A stretch of 64,000 bases of DNA from Ramularia collo-cygni (lineage: Eukaryota; Ascomycota; Dothideomycetes; Mycosphaerellales; Mycosphaerellaceae): positions 186,001 to 250,000 of the forward strand of contig NW_019716255.1 of NCBI RefSeq assembly GCF_900074925.1, in the 5' to 3' direction. Numbering within the stretch: position 1 is the stretch's first letter; every line of letters starts with the position of its first letter. The notes beneath the pieces were generated by a model that ran no database searches, was not told the DNA's origin, and saw only the letters and a list, made by a program, of their open reading frames with translations. The translations under genes were made by a program, and so were the position numbers. Of the stretch, positions 11,051 to 21,031 are shown piece after piece.

Positions 11051-13195
11051 ATGGCGCGGGCCAATCAACCGACATATGATTTTCTATCAGGAGGTGATAT
11101 GGCCCCTCCTCCTCCACCAATGCGACAATCCTTCCGCGACACCATGAAGCAATCCACCACCACATCCCGCGCCGATGTCAGCACCGAGGATCTTCGCGCA
11201 CAGCTTCGCACCGTGCAATATGAACTTGATTCGATGAAGCAGGATCGCGAATTGAATGATTTGCATCAGCAGCAGGAATTGCGGGAGGCGCAGAATCGTG
11301 CGGAAGCGGATTATAAACGGGCTGTTGCGGCGGAGAGTGCGGCGAGTGTTGCTGCGAAGAAAGTGGAGGGTTTGGCGAGGGATTATCAGGAAGTTCAGGA
11401 TCGGGCGGCGAATGAGAAGAGTTTGTTGGAGAGTAAGATTCGATCTTTGCAGGATGACAATCGGTCTTTGAGGGATGATTTGGAGGAAGCGAGGGCGGAT
11501 TTGGAGTCGCAGCAACGGCAGGGGAAGTATGAGTTTGGTGAGCTGGAACAGAAATATGCGGCGCTGCAGGCGTCCGTGGAGGACATTCAGCAGGATTTGA
11601 CGGGCAAGGTTACTGCACTTCAGACTACACAGCAGAAGCTTGTTCGAAAGGAGGCGGAGGTGGGACAATTGGAGAATGAGGTGTTGAAGTTGAAGGCACA
11701 GTCTGGAGATTCGGACACTCTTGCTGTTATCAAGAAGGAGCTCACAGAACAAGTGGCGTATGTGAAGAAGTTGGAAGCTATGAACAGGGAGCAGACTGCA
11801 GAGATCAAGCAGTTCAGAAAGGTGCAGAAGGGGGTTGAGGTGGTTGAGGAGGAGAAGCATGCATTGGAGGTGAAAGTGCGGATGATGGAAGATTTGAGGA
11901 GGGAACTTGCAGAGTCACAGCTTCAGCGACGAATCCTGGAAGATGAGAAGCTAGGCTGGGCGAGTTATCTCGAGAGTGAGGCACCTGGAGAGGAGGATCT
12001 ACGGTACGACACACCCGAGCAGATGGTCAAGGCCTTGCTGAAGGAGCGTCTGGAGAAGCTTGAGCTACTGGACAAGCTCGGCAATGTTCAGCCTGAACTA
12101 ACTGTGCGAGACGAGAACATCCGGAGTTTGGAAGAGCAGAAAGACAACCTAGTCGCTGAGCTGGAACAATTAAGAGCAGCTTCTGCCAACAGCAACGGTG
12201 CCTCGGCGAGCGACGCAAAGGCTAAAGCTCGTCTTGAACGACAGAAGAATCTGCTTGTGAAAGAGGTTGAGTATCTGCGTGCACAGATGAAGACTTTCGA
12301 AGCTGAAGAAGCAGAGTTCACGCCTGAGCAAGTTGACGAAGAGCGGGTCAAACGCGAGCACCAGCTTCAAGGGATGATCGAACAGTATCGATCGGAAGTG
12401 GAGACGCTCCGAGGCGATTTGTCCAAGGTCGAAATGCAACCACCAATGCAATCGCCTAGAAAGCGTGCTCGAGAAGACGACGACGATGAAGGCGCGAATG
12501 AGCGTCTGGGTGAGATGCGTCGTAAGACCCGCACGCTCCAGAACGAGCTCGAGAAGTTGCATAGCCAAAATCAACTCCTCGAGGCGGAGCTCAAAGTCAG
12601 TGTTTCGCAAGTTACCAAACTCAAGGAATCCTCACGCACCCGTGTGCTTGAGTTGCGCAACAACCCTACTGCAGACGCGGAGGCTGTCAAGCTCGCCACT
12701 CTTCGAACTCTGCGAGAGGAGAACGAAGCGCTCCTTTCCCAGCTGGAAGGCAGGAGTGGCGGCACCAAAGTCGTACCCATCAGCACATTGGACAACGTCC
12801 GCCAACAACTCGATGAATACAAACTCCAAATTGGCAAAATGGAGAAGAAGGAGCTCCGTCTCAAGCAAATCTGGACGGCCAAGTCTCTCGAATTCCGCGA
12901 AGCCGTCTGTAGTATTCTAGGTTGGAGGCTAGATTTCATGCCGAATGGAAGGGTGAAGGCGACGAGTATCTTGTATCCCACGAGTTGGAACAACGGGGAA
13001 GAAGAGGAGAATAGTATCGTGTTTGATGGGGNGAATGGAACGATGAAAATCAGTGGGGGGCCCAAGAGTGCTTTTGCGGGGGAGTTGAAGGGGAACATTG
13101 ATTTTTGGGTCGAGGGCAGAAAGGAGATTCCGTGCTTTTTGGCGGCTTGTACGTTGGAGTTTTATGAGAGGACTACGAGGGCCGCGAGGGGTTGA
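11051..13195 (+). CDS. MAD1: Spindle assembly checkpoint protein Mad1
   Basis: The intronless gene encodes 714 residues that are almost entirely coiled coil (residues about 45-620, rich in Glu, Leu, Gln, Lys heptads). Mad1 sits at nuclear pores and at unattached kinetochores, where it binds and converts Mad2. Three landmarks support the call. A Mad2-interaction motif of the form R-V-L-x-L-x-x-N-P lies at residues 531-539. The RLK motif that contacts Bub1 is at 603-605, inside KELRLKQIW. A C-terminal globular RWD-like domain starts at SLEFREAVCSILGWRLDF and runs to the end. A basic patch PRKRARE near residue 470 may be a nuclear localisation signal. The N at 13032 affects one residue of the C-terminal domain. 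An open frame extends 27 codons upstream, but the first plausible ATG is at 11051. Confidence 0.93.
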   Translation: MARANQPTYDFLSGGDMAPPPPPMRQSFRDTMKQSTTTSRADVSTEDLRAQLRTVQYELDSMKQDRELNDLHQQQELREAQNRAEADYKRAVAAESAASVAAKKVEGLARDYQEVQDRAANEKSLLESKIRSLQDDNRSLRDDLEEARADLESQQRQGKYEFGELEQKYAALQASVEDIQQDLTGKVTALQTTQQKLVRKEAEVGQLENEVLKLKAQSGDSDTLAVIKKELTEQVAYVKKLEAMNREQTAEIKQFRKVQKGVEVVEEEKHALEVKVRMMEDLRRELAESQLQRRILEDEKLGWASYLESEAPGEEDLRYDTPEQMVKALLKERLEKLELLDKLGNVQPELTVRDENIRSLEEQKDNLVAELEQLRAASANSNGASASDAKAKARLERQKNLLVKEVEYLRAQMKTFEAEEAEFTPEQVDEERVKREHQLQGMIEQYRSEVETLRGDLSKVEMQPPMQSPRKRAREDDDDEGANERLGEMRRKTRTLQNELEKLHSQNQLLEAELKVSVSQVTKLKESSRTRVLELRNNPTADAEAVKLATLRTLREENEALLSQLEGRSGGTKVVPISTLDNVRQQLDEYKLQIGKMEKKELRLKQIWTAKSLEFREAVCSILGWRLDFMPNGRVKATSILYPTSWNNGEEEENSIVFDGXNGTMKISGGPKSAFAGELKGNIDFWVEGRKEIPCFLAACTLEFYERTTRAARG

Positions 13196-13497
13196 GATGG
13201 CTGGGAGGAGGTTGTTTGTGAGAATATGATACCCGGAGGTTGAGAGCATGGGATGGAAGCGTCAAAGTGCTAGGTAGCTACTTTCTTCCATTGTGACTGT
13301 ATGTCTAAATCCATAGATGCAGGTTGCGTAGAATGAATGACAACTGAGGAAGTACAGTACTACCTTGGGGCAAAAGTGTTGGCCTTGGCAAACGCCAACT
13401 CCAGAACGCGTTTCTCTCACGTAGTACACGAAGGTTAAACTTCGGAGTGGGGATTGGGCCAAGACGAGACATGCCAACCTAAACTTTGACCAGGTTG
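13196..13497. other. Short intergenic region
   Basis: Nothing is recognisable in these 302 bases between MAD1 and the next gene in the same orientation. Confidence 0.5.
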
Positions 13498-14835
13498 ATG
13501 AGACAGGCTCATCAAAACAACGGACATTGTTCGTTCAACGCCAATGATCATTCAATGTTTGGCATCGCCACCCTTCGCCCACATGGTGTGGCGCGGTATG
13601 CCCCATGCCTCAAGCATGCGCGTCTTCCAGCCTCGACCACGGTAGGGAAATGTGCACGTCGATTCGTTGTCATCAGAAGAGTTACTGGCGACGGCAAAGA
13701 CAGTTCATCCAACCGCCACAGAGAACAGAAGCAGGAGCGGCATCACAGGCCACTAGCTGTACGAAGAATATATGCTCGGGGCCAGCATGAACGGGATAGC
13801 GATGCTGTTGCCACGAACCCCACAGATGAGCAGTTCTACGACTACTTCCTCAAGGAATTCAAGGCCGTAACCACCAAATACAACCTGGAGCCGGCTGCAT
13901 GGCGCAACTTTATCCAATTGAAGCAGGATCTACCTCCAGCCTTGCAGCAAGACCCCGTTAGCGTGCTGGATAGCGGAACGCGGGACCTGGATCTGGTTCG
14001 ACAATGTTTGGAGCGGTTTGTTGCGCTCACGTGCATGGAATTTCCTGGGAAAGAAGAGCAGCGTGAGAAGTACCGGCAGCTCAAACCGGGAAGCCGCGCT
14101 CTCCTGTGGTTGCTCAATGACGACGGATTCCACAAATTCGACTTGATCCGACACCCCGAATTCTTGCGAGTTGTCGTGCATTGTGTTGTTGCTGATGGGG
14201 GCGAGCAATTCTTACGGCACTGGCTTTCTATCGACGAGACCCCTTCATTCGCCACCTCAAGGACGCCACAGGAACAAGTGCGGTGGAAGGGGGACGTGCT
14301 GCGATTTCTGATACACAGTACCATGTACTGGAGTGGGCAGCAGGCCGCCTTCGAGCAGTTCGAGCATGCCGTAGCAATGACGGCCACCACAGCTATATCT
14401 GAGCAAAGTTGTATACCCCTCTTACCGGCTGGTATCGTATTGCGAAAGGCGATATTGGGCCCCACATCCAAGCAAGACTTTACCCAGCCCGTGTTCCGTC
14501 GATTTGTAGAGAGCTGCGCAATGTGGATCAACGACCAGGATGAGCTCCACTTTCTCCGTGGGCGTTTACTCCTGCACGATCCAGTCGCACCGCAACCACT
14601 CGAGGCGCTCCGATTTTTTCAACGCTGTGATTCGAAACCACCATCTCCCTTTGTCCGCGACCTGTTCGAACCGAGGGGAAGACTAGCATCTACTGCGACC
14701 TTCTACACGATTACGCGCACAGCCCAAGTCTTGGACCAAGGCGGATATCTGACCGAGGCCAAATGGCTTCTCGACTTTGGGCGTAGGCGTTTGCCGAATT
14801 GCTTCGCATGGCGAGGTGTAGATCTTGCTGTCTAA
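13498..14835 (+). CDS. Unknown protein, probably mitochondrial
   Basis: A single open frame of 445 residues has good coding character but no domain I recognise. The N-terminus is basic and nearly free of acids for over 90 residues, with Arg, Ala, His and Leu, consistent with a mitochondrial presequence. A second ATG at 13555 begins MFGIATLRPHGVARY and would make an even more typical presequence, so the true start could be either (445 or 426 residues). The mature part has alternating helical segments, for example LVRQCLERFVALT, SRALLWLLNDDGFH and EALRFFQRCD, that would fit an alpha-helical repeat protein, but I see no PPR or TPR consensus. The stop is TAA at 14833-14835. Function should be treated as unknown. 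Confidence 0.65.
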   Translation: MRQAHQNNGHCSFNANDHSMFGIATLRPHGVARYAPCLKHARLPASTTVGKCARRFVVIRRVTGDGKDSSSNRHREQKQERHHRPLAVRRIYARGQHERDSDAVATNPTDEQFYDYFLKEFKAVTTKYNLEPAAWRNFIQLKQDLPPALQQDPVSVLDSGTRDLDLVRQCLERFVALTCMEFPGKEEQREKYRQLKPGSRALLWLLNDDGFHKFDLIRHPEFLRVVVHCVVADGGEQFLRHWLSIDETPSFATSRTPQEQVRWKGDVLRFLIHSTMYWSGQQAAFEQFEHAVAMTATTAISEQSCIPLLPAGIVLRKAILGPTSKQDFTQPVFRRFVESCAMWINDQDELHFLRGRLLLHDPVAPQPLEALRFFQRCDSKPPSPFVRDLFEPRGRLASTATFYTITRTAQVLDQGGYLTEAKWLLDFGRRRLPNCFAWRGVDLAV

Positions 14836-15280
14836 GTGGATCTCCGCGATATGTATACACGTCAGAGAGATCGNTCAACAGGTTCTGCTTCTCGGATCGA
14901 GCAGGGCATCATTGACGGGATCGAAGAGCTCTCGAAACATGATGAGGGCCCATCAAGATCATGATACTCCATCCAGTTGCAGGATCTACCAATCGACTGC
15001 ACGAACCCGACTACCAGTTTCACCATGTCAGACCTCATGGAATGTCACGACCACCTTGACATAGCTTCGATAGTGAATGAGCACGGGCAGAGAAGACGAG
15101 GTGGGCCAGACCATCAACGATCAGGTATTGTCCGTTGACTACTCTTTCAAGAGGAGGAGCTGGGANCGAATGGAAGTATCTCGTTCTCGATGGAAGCTCC
15201 AGCAACGTTATCAAGACAACAAGCGTCGTCGATCAAATCATGNACAACTCCCCATCAATCCACCACCAAAAAAGACAATC
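14836..15280. other. Convergent 3' region
   Basis: These 445 bases between two convergent genes contain three single Ns (14874, 15166, 15243). Overlapping short frames exist, but I see no supported gene. Confidence 0.45.
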
Positions 15281-16486
15281 TCACCGACCCCACAGCCCTT
15301 GCCACCAAACCTCGGGATCAAACTCCACATTCCCACGCCTAGCATCATCCACCGCAAACGCAATCGCCGCGCGCGTCACAATCCATTCGATCAAAATAAC
15401 AACATCCCCCTTAAACCTCCTCACCTCCTCATTCTGCTCCACAATCGCCCGTTCCACAGCATCCTCCATCGTCTCCGTGCGAGGAAATTCTCCCAACGCA
15501 TTGTACAATTCAGCATACAGCACGGTCGCCGGCGGATACCGATATATTTCCCCGCCGTGTGCCGCATATATCTGCACGAGAAGTTGTAAATGTGTGTCGA
15601 TGCGCTGTAGGACGTGGCCCCATTCATTTCTACATTGGAGGTGGATTTCTATGGCGTGAGCGTCTTCTTGTGGAGGAGGAGAGGAGGCTAAGCGGGCGAT
15701 GCTTGCTAGAGCGTACGGGAGGAGAGAAGGGGGGTCGAGGATGGTTTTGTGCGTCAATCCGAGGAATTGGGTTCTAAAGGGGCGGTTGTTTGGGGTTAGG
15801 TGCTGGAGATAGGCGTCGAAGTCTTCGATTAGGGAGGGGAGGGCGTGCGGGTCGAGGGTTGGGGAGATGGTGAGGGGGTTGAAGGGTTCGATGTTCGGGG
15901 GCCAGTCGATTGTGTTTGTTATGTCTTGATTTTCTTGTGGGTTGTCGTTGTTGTTGTCGTTGTTGTTGTTTCCGCCGAAGACGGCTTCGTCCTGGGGACC
16001 ATCGTGGTCGATGTTGTCGGCTCTGGTGTCGTTGTTCGCGTCATTATCATTCCCATCATTCCCACCATTCCCACCATTCCCACCATGGCCACCATGGCCA
16101 CCATGCCCACCATGCCCACCATGCCCACCATGCCCACCATCGCCACCATCGCCACCATCGCCACCATCGCCACCATTGCCATCATTCCCATCATTCCCTT
16201 CATTCCCATTTCCCTCTCCGTCTTCCGACTCGAAATCCGATTCCCATACTTCTTCTTCTTCTTCTGGAGGAGGATAGTCGAAGAGCTTCGCGCGACAATT
16301 CGGGCAGGTATTTTCGCGATTCAACCATTCTAGCAGACAGAACGTGCAGAAGTAATGTCCACAAGGTGTTTGGACGGGTTGGGTGAAGGAGTGGAGGCCG
16401 ATACTGCAGAGTTCTTCGTCGTCCAAGGGAGTGGTGATTGGAGATAGGTGATAGGCAAGGAATACGTCTCGAAATGGAAGGGACAT
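15281..16486 (-). CDS. RING-like zinc finger protein with Gly-rich repeat (paralogue 1)
   Basis: This gene encodes about 401 residues. The segment FLAYHLSPITTPL leads into a RING-type finger at residues 27-64: C27, C42, H44, C47, C50, C61 and C64 occupy zinc-ligand positions, but the position expected for the second Cys is Gly30. A central acidic stretch is followed by a long GNDGN/GGDGG/GGHGG tract encoded by a 9-bp minisatellite, then an Asn/Asp-rich part and a C-terminal helical region. RING proteins of this kind are usually E3 ubiquitin ligases, yet the missing ligand makes activity uncertain. An in-frame ATG at 16717 would add 77 Ser/Thr/Pro-rich residues. I prefer 16486 because the neighbouring paralogue aligns from about this point. 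The gene lies in tandem with paralogue 2 at 17114-17623. Confidence 0.72.
   Translation of the reverse strand: MSLPFRDVFLAYHLSPITTPLDDEELCSIGLHSFTQPVQTPCGHYFCTFCLLEWLNRENTCPNCRAKLFDYPPPEEEEEVWESDFESEDGEGNGNEGNDGNDGNGGDGGDGGDGGDGGHGGHGGHGGHGGHGGHGGNGGNGGNDGNDNDANNDTRADNIDHDGPQDEAVFGGNNNNDNNNDNPQENQDITNTIDWPPNIEPFNPLTISPTLDPHALPSLIEDFDAYLQHLTPNNRPFRTQFLGLTHKTILDPPSLLPYALASIARLASSPPPQEDAHAIEIHLQCRNEWGHVLQRIDTHLQLLVQIYAAHGGEIYRYPPATVLYAELYNALGEFPRTETMEDAVERAIVEQNEEVRRFKGDVVILIEWIVTRAAIAFAVDDARRGNVEFDPEVWWQGLWGR
16045..16210. repeat. 9-bp minisatellite inside the RING-like gene
   Basis: About eighteen tandem units of a 9-bp motif of the type CCCACCATS run through this stretch, with homogeneous blocks in the middle (CCACCATGC and CCACCATCG variants). 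In the minus-strand gene they encode Gly-Gly-His and Gly-Gly-Asp/Asn triplets. The period is a multiple of three, so changes in copy number keep the frame. Slippage or unequal exchange is the likely origin. Confidence 0.85.
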
Positions 16487-17113
16487 GGTGGATCGTTCGT
16501 CGAGGAGGGGAAGACGAGGAGAAGAGGTTCTTGGAGGGTGGGTTTTGTTTTTGGATGCGAAAGAGAAGAGGAAATTAGGAACGGAGCCGGCCGTTGTGGT
16601 GAAGGGGAGGTGTGAAGGAGTGTGTGTGGAAATGTTAAGCTGAATGATTATTGAGAGGAGAGGATTCTGGAAGGCGAGAGATTTCGGTGGTATGTTAAGA
16701 AAAGTGGCGTGAGACATGAGTCTTAGGTTGAGGGATTTGGTGATTAATGTCTTGATCTCATGGCACAGTTCTGATTTTGATTCCGATTCACGTTGGAGGC
16801 AAGACTTGTCTTCGGTTGGTGTTGGAGATATTCACAATTTGAGTGAAGTGAGACGATGGTTCTTGGATGGGAGACTTTTGGTGGTCGGGGAGATTTCTCT
16901 TTTAATTGAGAGGGTGGATGGAGCCCCTGAGGGTACTGACGCACATTATTGTGTCAATCACTGACGGCACAGGTAGGACCGAGAATGTAATTTGTACAGA
17001 TTACACATTACACAAATTCAATACAGCCGCTCAGATAACAGATGTTCATTATCTCCATCATATTACTCTCCATCACAAACCCCACCCACCCATTCTCTTC
17101 CCACCACCCTTCA
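16487..17113. other. Spacer between the two RING-like genes
   Basis: These 627 bases hold the promoter and probably the leader of paralogue 1 and the 3' flank of paralogue 2. An open frame continues in phase up to 16717 and could add a 77-residue N-terminus to paralogue 1. Confidence 0.45.
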
Positions 17114-17623
17114 TCAAGACATGAAACCATCATCGCGATCATCCGGATGATGTCCAAACCAAATATTAAGCCGTCTTTCGACCTGAGAATCTATCAACCC
17201 CTGAAGCTCCGTCCCCACGACCTGCTTGTCTTCTTTTTTGACTAACGGGGCGAAAAGTTTCTCGTGACAAAGTGGACAGGTATTGTTATCTATCAGCCAT
17301 TTCAACAGGCCTTTTGTGCAGAAGAGATGCTTGCAAGCCGTTTGAATCGGTTCGAAGGGAAGGACGTGGCAGATGCCGCAGAGGTCTTCTTCTTCGTTTA
17401 AGGGTGTTGTGATGGGGTGGATATAGTAGGCGAGGAAGTGCTCTTTTGGGGGAAGAAGCTCCTCTGATTGGGGAGGAGGGGAGGAGAGAGGTGATTCTGA
17501 TGTTGGAGAGGGGGGTGTTGGTTCTGATGTTGAAGAGGGGCATGTTGGTTCTGATACTGAAGAGAGAGAAGTCGTCTCTGATTTTGGAGATTGGGGAGTC
17601 CGGGCCGATGTTGGAGAACACAT
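17114..17623 (-). CDS. RING-like zinc finger protein (paralogue 2)
   Basis: This intronless gene encodes 169 residues. Residues 1-58 are rich in Ser, Pro, Thr and Glu and contain imperfect repeats of SEPT-P-S-S/P-TSEP. The segment FLAYYIHPITTPL, closely similar to that of paralogue 1, precedes a RING-type finger. Zinc-ligand positions C82, C85, C97, H99, C102, C116 and C119 are filled, but the sixth position is Gly105 instead of Cys. The C-terminal 50 residues are short and charged. The two genes clearly arose by duplication of the finger region. I would expect ubiquitin-ligase type function only if the finger still folds. The ATG at 17623 is chosen because upstream in-frame sequence lacks protein-like composition. 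Confidence 0.7.
   Translation of the reverse strand: MCSPTSARTPQSPKSETTSLSSVSEPTCPSSTSEPTPPSPTSESPLSSPPPQSEELLPPKEHFLAYYIHPITTPLNEEEDLCGICHVLPFEPIQTACKHLFCTKGLLKWLIDNNTCPLCHEKLFAPLVKKEDKQVVGTELQGLIDSQVERRLNIWFGHHPDDRDDGFMS
17485..17595. repeat. Imperfect 24-27-bp repeats in RING-like paralogue 2
   Basis: Three to four degenerate units built on GTTGGTTCTGATGTTGAAGA encode the SEP-T-P-S repeats of the paralogue 2 N-terminus. Some units vary in length, but the coding frame is preserved. Confidence 0.6.
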
Positions 17624-18331
17624 GATAAGGTGCTGGGTTGTTGAAGTGAAGGAAGTGTAATAACGGGCCAGCCGTTTTTCGTTTGAAAAGGAATTAGTAA
17701 GAGAGCGAGAGAAGATAATGAACGAATGGATGAGTATGTAGGGAAAGGCAGTGTCAATATCTTGAGCACGCCGCTGATATATTCGGAAATGTGCTGTGAG
17801 ACTGTTGTCTCGACGGGAAGCTGAGCTCAAGAAATGTCTCGAACACGACCCCATCATGTTGTAAACATGTATTATCTGTCTTGTCAGTGTGAGGAAGACC
17901 GAGCTCTCTATACCGTCAGCTAACATCACTTTTATAATCAACGACTGGAGAGCTAGCAAATGTACACTTCACTTCAACTTCCTAAAAGAGTTAGCAGGAA
18001 GATGGGGTGATTTCAAGAAGAGGCAAGTTTTCCCGAAGACTCTCGCCTCGAGATACCTTACGCCAAGCAAGTGCGATGCTTATCGATAAGAGGTTCGTTC
18101 ACGTCACATGCAAGGATGCCTCATGACCCACCCCATCACAACCATCACTTCCATTTCCCGCATCTGCACTCCAACATCGCTCTTTCCGGATTTCTTTACG
18201 GGGGATGGAAATATTCACGGCGACGAGCTCCAGCTAGCCCGGCCCGCGACTTATACTCTGCCTTCCTGCGATAAGATACCTAGGCCTGATAACTTGGTTG
18301 TTGTTGCATCTTCGACCCGTATACCTCGACA
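17624..18331. promoter_or_regulatory. Divergent promoter, RING-like paralogue 2 / ATG9
   Basis: These 708 bases separate the two divergent starts and must hold both promoters. I see no further gene and no unmistakable regulatory motif. Confidence 0.4.
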
Positions 18332-21031
18332 ATGGACGATCTACTCTCCTCGCGCGTTCTCTCCCGCTTCCTGCCCGTGGCCGAGGGCGATGTGTCGGTG
18401 TATGAGGGCCTGCGACACAACCCCTCCCGCATCCCACCCGACGTGGAAGCGCAGCGGGCCGGACGGAATCCCGCTCGGTATCACCAACCCTTCCACGACG
18501 AAGACGAAGACGACGATCCCGACGCCTTCCTGTATAATGTCAACGAGTCATCTCCATCCACCGCGTCGCCGGTGATGACACAGCCGCGAGGACAGCAGTC
18601 CAAAGGGAAACGAGGTCGGAGAGCGGATGAGGACGACGATGTGCCGGAATCCTTATTGATGGAGCTGAAAAAGGGCGGGAAAAGCAGGACGGGAATCAGT
18701 CGGGGTACGGGAGGTGTCGGCGGGGGCATGATGGAGTCCAAGCTGGCCAAAGCCGAAGCGCAGTGGAGGACGACCCAAGAACAGCAAGGATTACATCCAT
18801 CGCATGCTCCACGAAACCCTCGTGCGCACTCCAGATCCTCCTTTCCTGCATCTACCGCCCCTCCCATGGGTAACCGGCCGAATCCACAAGCTGACGCAAT
18901 GTGGCTATACACCAACGCTAGCAATCTCGACGGATTTCTCTTGGAAATCTACCAATACTTTGTCGGTCACGGAGTCTGGTCCATCTTGTTATCCCGCATC
19001 TTGACCCTTCTGACGGAACTCTTTGTCTTTACCTTTTCCATGTTCCTCACCACATGCATCGACTACTCCAAGATCCCGCACAGCAAGTCCACCTCGGAGG
19101 TTCTGATTGGAAAGTGCATCGCCAAGGCGTCATGGTTCAAGCATGCCGCCATCTTCTTCTTCGTCATCTACTGGCTGTCGAGATTACTGCAGAGTCTTCA
19201 AGACACCCGTCGCCTTCTCCGCATGCGCGATTTCTACCAACACGTGCTGGGAATCAGCGATGACGATCTCCAAACTGTATCTTGGAGGCGGGTTGTGGAC
19301 GGCATGGTTAAGGTCCAAAACGCCCACGTAGCCACCGCCAAGATCTCTCCCAACGCGAAGAAGTACATGAAGTACAAGGAACCTCAGCAAAAGCTCACGG
19401 CTGAAAGCATCGCCAACCGACTGATGCGACAGGATAACTACTTTGTGGTACTTTATAACAAGGACATCCTGGACTTTACCCTTCCACTGCCATTTGTGGG
19501 AACGAGGCAGTTCTACTCCAAAAGTCTGGAATGGTGCATCGGACTCTGCTTGTCCAACTTCATCTTTGACGAACAGGGCAGTATCCGACCGTTCTGTCTC
19601 GACGTCAAGAACCGAGCCGCGCTGGTGGGAGCCATGCGGACGAGATTCCGGATCGCTGCCCTCGCGAGTGTGGTCTTGTCACCTTTCAACATTATTCGAT
19701 TCTGTTTGCTATACTTCCTCCGATACTACACGGAGTTCACACGCAATCCCTCAAAAGCCAGCGCGCGCTCCTTCACCCCTTTCGCGGAGTGGAAGATGAG
19801 GCAGCTGAATGAGTTGCAACATCTGTTCGACCGCCGCTTGAAGCAAGCCTACCCATTTGCGAATGACTACCTCAAACAATTCCCCAAGGACAAGACGGAC
19901 CAAATCTGCCGTTTCGTAGCCTTCATCTCTGGATCCTTTGCCGCCGTCCTGACACTCGCCACTCTTCTCGATTCCGAACTCTTTCTGGGGTTTGAAGTCA
20001 CGCCGGGACGGACGGTGGTCTTTTGGTTGACGGTCATGGGTGTCATCTTTGGAATTGCGCATGGCTCTCTGCCGGATGAGAATGAGACCCATGATCCTAT
20101 CATCCATCTCCGAGATGTCCTCTACTTTACCCACTACATGCCGAGTCATTGGAAAGATCGCCTCCACTCCAACGAAGTCAAAGCCGAGTTCTCGGCAATG
20201 TATCAGATGAAGGTCTTGATCTTCGTCGAGGAGATGCTTTCTCTCGTTGTAGCGCCCTTTATCCTCTGGCGGAATTCGGAAGCGCGGCAATGCGAGCGTC
20301 TCATTGACTTCTTTCGAGAACAGACCGTACACGTCGAAGGAATCGGCCACCAATGTAATTTCGCAGTCTTCGGCTTCAAGAAGGATGTCAATGTTAGTGA
20401 TCCTAGAGAGGTGTTGGAAGGTGAGGATGGTTTAAGAGACGACTACTACGGACTGAAGGATGAGAAGATGGAGGCCAGCATTCAGAATTTTGCACAATAC
20501 TACTCTCACTACCGCGAGCGAAAGGGCGAGGGAGGACATCGACGCGGTGCCAGTGGTGGAGGAGGGTGGCAGGCGCCGAGAGAGTGGTCTGATATGCGTA
20601 AGAGTGGGACACCAGCTATCAGAGAAGAGGGCGCGGGACGGAGAAGTGAGAGGAGAGGGCCCAGTTCTTCCACCATGCTCTCTCCACGACAGACTGCGGC
20701 GCATCATTCACGACATCCCCCACCGACATCGAGGAGGAAGGTTGCTGCACCCTTCTCTCCACCAACCCAACCTTCTCGAGGCGGAGCACCACTTGGAGGC
20801 ATCACGGAAAGTCGCATCATGGCTGATGATTCCGATTTGAAGGATTTCGCCGACGCTCCTGGGAATATCGGAGGCATGTTGGACAGTTCAGATGATGATG
20901 ATAGTGAAGCTGAGGATGGAGAGAAGAGAGACGGAGTGGGGAATGCCGGGGTGTTGGGGATGTTGAGTCAATTTGCCAAGGCGCAGACTACATTGGATGG
21001 TAAGGGGGTTGCAGGCGCTGTTGGGGTTTGA
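18332..21031 (+). CDS. ATG9: Autophagy-related lipid scramblase Atg9
   Basis: The intronless gene encodes 899 residues of Atg9, the multispanning membrane protein of small vesicles that seed the autophagosome and scramble lipids between leaflets. The N-terminal ~210 residues are hydrophilic and disordered. The conserved core begins at ADAMWLYTNASNLDGFL and contains the first membrane segments near ILTLLTELFVFTFSMFLTT and AAIFFFVIYWLSRLL. Further family landmarks are RDFYQHVLGISDDDLQT, a YFVVLYNKDILDFTLPLP block, LSPFNIIRFCLLYFLRY and RSFTPFAEWKMRQLNEL, followed by the last membrane pair and IVEEMLS-like and HCNFA-type blocks (FVEEMLSLVVAPFILW, GHQCNFAVFG). The C-terminal tail from about residue 700 is Ser/Arg/Gly-rich, and the length fits filamentous-fungal Atg9 proteins. 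Confidence 0.96.
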   Translation: MDDLLSSRVLSRFLPVAEGDVSVYEGLRHNPSRIPPDVEAQRAGRNPARYHQPFHDEDEDDDPDAFLYNVNESSPSTASPVMTQPRGQQSKGKRGRRADEDDDVPESLLMELKKGGKSRTGISRGTGGVGGGMMESKLAKAEAQWRTTQEQQGLHPSHAPRNPRAHSRSSFPASTAPPMGNRPNPQADAMWLYTNASNLDGFLLEIYQYFVGHGVWSILLSRILTLLTELFVFTFSMFLTTCIDYSKIPHSKSTSEVLIGKCIAKASWFKHAAIFFFVIYWLSRLLQSLQDTRRLLRMRDFYQHVLGISDDDLQTVSWRRVVDGMVKVQNAHVATAKISPNAKKYMKYKEPQQKLTAESIANRLMRQDNYFVVLYNKDILDFTLPLPFVGTRQFYSKSLEWCIGLCLSNFIFDEQGSIRPFCLDVKNRAALVGAMRTRFRIAALASVVLSPFNIIRFCLLYFLRYYTEFTRNPSKASARSFTPFAEWKMRQLNELQHLFDRRLKQAYPFANDYLKQFPKDKTDQICRFVAFISGSFAAVLTLATLLDSELFLGFEVTPGRTVVFWLTVMGVIFGIAHGSLPDENETHDPIIHLRDVLYFTHYMPSHWKDRLHSNEVKAEFSAMYQMKVLIFVEEMLSLVVAPFILWRNSEARQCERLIDFFREQTVHVEGIGHQCNFAVFGFKKDVNVSDPREVLEGEDGLRDDYYGLKDEKMEASIQNFAQYYSHYRERKGEGGHRRGASGGGGWQAPREWSDMRKSGTPAIREEGAGRRSERRGPSSSTMLSPRQTAAHHSRHPPPTSRRKVAAPFSPPTQPSRGGAPLGGITESRIMADDSDLKDFADAPGNIGGMLDSSDDDDSEAEDGEKRDGVGNAGVLGMLSQFAKAQTTLDGKGVAGAVGV

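Noticed and set aside
11087..11860. Long Leu-rich minus-strand frame opposite MAD1
   Set aside because: It is the complement of the Glu/Lys/Gln-rich coiled-coil codons of MAD1, which automatically yields Leu/Ser-rich antisense frames.
15845..16386. Plus-strand frames rich in Ile-Pro-Thr or His-Ser opposite the RING-like gene
   Set aside because: They are readings of the 9-bp minisatellite in other frames and have no independent support.
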